Source: Flavobacteriales bacterium (lineage in GTDB: Bacteria; Bacteroidota; Bacteroidia; Flavobacteriales_D; Cryomorphaceae). Taken from it: a DNA stretch of 7,978 nt. Location: positions 1-7,978 of the forward strand of contig JAIVHQ010000269.1 in assembly GCA_020200995.1 (NCBI GenBank), read 5' to 3'. Positions 5,776 through 7,978 of this stretch are shown here, in pieces. The number at the start of each line of letters is the position of its first letter. Position 1 is the stretch's first letter. Below the pieces are notes generated by a model. That model was not told where the DNA came from and did not search any database. It saw only the letters and a list, made by a program, of their open reading frames with translations. Made by a program: the position numbers and the translations under genes.

Positions 5776-7978
5776 ATGAAAGCAAAAAATCTACTTCGAT
5801 ACGCAATCCTCTTTCCTGCAGCCATTCTGGCATTTTGCCTGAATTCGCAGGGCCAGACAACAACCATCAACAATGATAAAATTCGCGTCGGTAACGGCAG
5901 CGAAACCTCGATCAATGCGCGGGGCAACATGCAACAGCCTTTTTACCAAATGGGCAGTTACTGGTTCAAGCTCACATACTCGAGCCTTCCGCTGAATGCA
6001 AGTTTTGCGGTGGGTGGCGACGGTTCAAATGACTGGAACCTGAACGGCACCCAGCTTCACGATCCGCTGATGACCAACCATTCGATCAATACCTCGGGAT
6101 TCAACTACAACTCAGGGAGCAGCGGCACCGGAACCGGTGTAGTGGTTTCCACAGGCGAGCTCACCTTCGGAGGTGTGGTGCTTCAGGCAGAGCATACATA
6201 TGAATTGCTCCCCAACAACTCCTTTGTAAAGATTAAGGTGAAAATGACCAACATAAGCGCGGTGAGCGCCGATAACGTACGCGTATGGGTCGGCACCCGC
6301 GACGACTGGGTGGGCACTACAGACCGCCCCACCAAGCAGCGCGGAAACCTTGTGGACGGAAGCTTTCAGCAAATTTCGGATGCTTCAACGCGATCTGCCG
6401 CCGTGCGGGTCACTTCTCACAGTGAAGGGGTACTCTTCTACACCGATACTGACAAGGCAAATTCTATCGTGAACAGCTGCTGCACCTGGTCGAACATCAC
6501 AAATCAAAACCCGAGTACATCAACTGTTACCCATAGCAACGACGGTTCATACGGCTTTTACGTAAGGCTGGACAATTTGGCGCCCGGTCAGAGCGACGAA
6601 TTCACATGGTTTTACGCTGCCGGATCGATTGGCGAACTGGATGGCATCATAGGAGATGTGGCCCAAGCGTCGGGTTCCATCAGTGAGATCACATGCTCAA
6701 GCGCCCAATTTCGAGCCCAGGCAATCCTTTCGGGCACGGGTTACATGATGGTGGTTCCTGCAGGTTCGGCCGCACCCACAGCCACGGAAATAGCAGCCGG
6801 CACCGACTATGGCGATGTGACTGTGGCATACGCGGACAACGTTACCATGACAGGAGGTGTCGCACATGACTTTGAAATTGAAAGCCTTAATCACAGCAGT
6901 TCATACACAGTTTATTTTGTGCTTGAAAACTCAGGAGATGGATTTTCTGAAATAGATGTCGTTAGTTTTAACTCGGGTGCACCTGCCGCAGTGAACATTT
7001 CGACTACGGGAGTCAGCACCTGTGACGGGGAAGACGGCATGGCCACGGCAAATGTGACAGGCGGAACGGCTCCTTTCTACTTCGAATGGAGCACAGAAGA
7101 GTCGACTGCGGGTATTTCCGAAAAATCGCCAGGAACATACGGTGTGGAAGTGACCGATAGCGGCGGTTGTCCTGCTGTGTCTGCCTCAGCCGAAATCGGC
7201 ATCGACGACACGACCCTTCCCACAGTGATCGCAAGAGATGTCACCCTGAACCTCGATGAATCGGGAGCGGCAGTCCTCACCGCAGAAATGGTTGACGACG
7301 GTTCTTTCGACGATTGCGGAATCGGTGGAATGGGTGTCAGCAAATCCAATTTCAACTGCACCGACCTCGGTGAGAACAACGTGACTTTCGAGGTTACCGA
7401 CATCGCGGGAAATTCAGCGCAGGAAGTCATTATAGTGACTGTAGCCGACGACAGACTCCCCGTAGCAATGGTGGAAGACATCACATTGGTACTCGACGAA
7501 AACGGACTTGCTACCCTTGATGCAGCCACCGCCGACGCAGGGTCGACTGACAATTGCAGCATCGTTCACCGAGAAATTGACCTGACGGACTATACTTGTG
7601 CCGACCTCGGAACACATATGGCAACCCTCACTTTGGTGGATGCCTCTGACAACACCACTGAGGTGAGCTTCAACGTGAACGTGGTTGACCAAACTGCGCC
7701 TGCTGCGACCTTTGCGGATTCGCCCGCCATCTACCTCGACGCTGAGGGAATGGCAGCCCCTAATCAGGAAGCATTGATCGCAGCTTTGACGGACAATTGC
7801 GGTATAACATCAACGCACTTCGACATAGAAAGCTTCGACTGCACGCAAGCCGGGATGCGCACCTTGCAATTTACCGCAGAAGACGGAAGCGGAAATGCAG
7901 CAACATTTGTAACCCAGGTAATGGTCGCAGATACAATCAAGCCGAGCTTTAATCTGAACACCATTCAGGTGGCGATCG
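5776..7978 (+). CDS. Large secreted repeat adhesin (SprB-like and HYR-like repeats), C-terminus outside window
   Basis: The frame is open for 734 codons to the window end. A signal peptide (basic n-region MKAKNLLR, core YAILFPAAILAF, cleavage probably after G26 before QTTT) begins it. Residues about 27-300 are an unrecognised beta-rich module with a vicinal cysteine pair (C235-C236) and an aromatic segment EFTWFYAAGS. Residues about 310-398 resemble a fibronectin-like module of Bacteroidota surface proteins (GYMMVVPAGSAAPTATE, SSYTVYFVLENSGDG). Residues about 406-472 match a SprB-type repeat: GGTAPFYFEWS, then PGTYGVEVTDSGGC. From D478 on come HYR-like repeats of 80-81 residues. This is a typical build for long cell-surface adhesins exported by the type IX system, but the C-terminal sorting domain would be beyond the window, so that route is inferred. 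The ATG follows the stop of the preceding gene by 2 bases, pointing to translational coupling. Adhesion or gliding-related surface function is the best guess; no enzyme domain is visible. Confidence 0.9.
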   Translation, partial: MKAKNLLRYAILFPAAILAFCLNSQGQTTTINNDKIRVGNGSETSINARGNMQQPFYQMGSYWFKLTYSSLPLNASFAVGGDGSNDWNLNGTQLHDPLMTNHSINTSGFNYNSGSSGTGTGVVVSTGELTFGGVVLQAEHTYELLPNNSFVKIKVKMTNISAVSADNVRVWVGTRDDWVGTTDRPTKQRGNLVDGSFQQISDASTRSAAVRVTSHSEGVLFYTDTDKANSIVNSCCTWSNITNQNPSTSTVTHSNDGSYGFYVRLDNLAPGQSDEFTWFYAAGSIGELDGIIGDVAQASGSISEITCSSAQFRAQAILSGTGYMMVVPAGSAAPTATEIAAGTDYGDVTVAYADNVTMTGGVAHDFEIESLNHSSSYTVYFVLENSGDGFSEIDVVSFNSGAPAAVNISTTGVSTCDGEDGMATANVTGGTAPFYFEWSTEESTAGISEKSPGTYGVEVTDSGGCPAVSASAEIGIDDTTLPTVIARDVTLNLDESGAAVLTAEMVDDGSFDDCGIGGMGVSKSNFNCTDLGENNVTFEVTDIAGNSAQEVIIVTVADDRLPVAMVEDITLVLDENGLATLDAATADAGSTDNCSIVHREIDLTDYTCADLGTHMATLTLVDASDNTTEVSFNVNVVDQTAPAATFADSPAIYLDAEGMAAPNQEALIAALTDNCGITSTHFDIESFDCTQAGMRTLQFTAEDGSGNAATFVTQVMVADTIKPSFNLNTIQVAI
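7207..7978 (+). repeat. Tandem HYR-like protein repeats of 80-81 residues (three and a part)
   Basis: Units begin at D478 (7207), D558 (7447), D638 (7687) and D719 (7930, partial). Each opens with D-x3-P (P482, P562, P642, P723), continues with a strand (VTLNLDESGAAVL, ITLVLDENGLATL, IYLDAEGMAA), then D-[DN]-C-[GS]-I, an aromatic-x-C-[TA] motif, and a closing strand with D-x-[AS]-[GD]-N. The two cysteines of each unit are exactly 14 residues apart (514/528, 594/608, 675/689), which suggests one disulfide per unit. The DNA of the units has diverged strongly, so the array is old rather than a recent duplication. The fourth unit is cut by the window end. Confidence 0.9.

Noticed and set aside
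7077..7562. 161-codon minus-strand frame inside the adhesin gene
   Set aside because: It is antisense to clear HYR-like and SprB-like repeats; the Ser/Thr/Val-rich text mirrors the repeat codons.
1..7978. Mobile elements, CRISPR arrays, tRNA, rRNA or defence genes
   Set aside because: I saw no transposase, terminal inverted repeats, direct-repeat spacer array, structural RNA signature or defence protein motif on either strand.

Overview
The window looks like chromosomal DNA of a Bacteroidota bacterium, probably in the Flavobacteriales/Cryomorphaceae range and probably free-living. The clues are a TPR-transmembrane sensor kinase, an outer-membrane barrel protein ending in an aromatic residue, lipoprotein signals with nearby acidic residues, signal peptides that leave glutamine as the first mature residue, A-rich leaders in place of Shine-Dalgarno sites, and a large cysteine-paired repeat adhesin with a SprB-type repeat. 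Taxonomy below phylum is a guess.

The left part (1-4849) is read entirely leftward. In transcription order it holds an outer-membrane lipoprotein type I pullulanase (4849-2825), a short secreted lipoprotein gene broken by a frameshift (2706-2442), an outer-membrane beta-barrel protein (2393-1512) followed by a strong intrinsic terminator (1489-1461), and a TPR sensor histidine kinase (about 1328 to 1) that leaves the window just before its phosphorylated histidine. The kinase probably has its own promoter in the 1329-1460 gap.

A roughly 380-bp divergent intergenic region (4850-5230) separates this block from a rightward pair. That pair is a 180-residue secreted protein of unknown function (5231-5773), then, after a 2-base gap, a very large secreted repeat protein (5776 to beyond 7978). 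The second protein has an unrecognised N-terminal module, a fibronectin-like module, one SprB-like repeat and at least three and a part HYR-like repeats of 80-81 residues, each with one C-X13-C pair. The tight spacing suggests the two are made together; the large protein is probably a type IX secretion substrate, but its C-terminus is outside the window.

The shared theme is the cell envelope: starch-type glucan debranching at the outer membrane, an outer-membrane barrel protein, and a surface adhesin. I see no mobile element, CRISPR array, tRNA, rRNA or defence system. The most useful oddities are the frameshifted lipoprotein, a possible second frame disruption at the kinase 5' end, and the unknown protein coupled to the adhesin.
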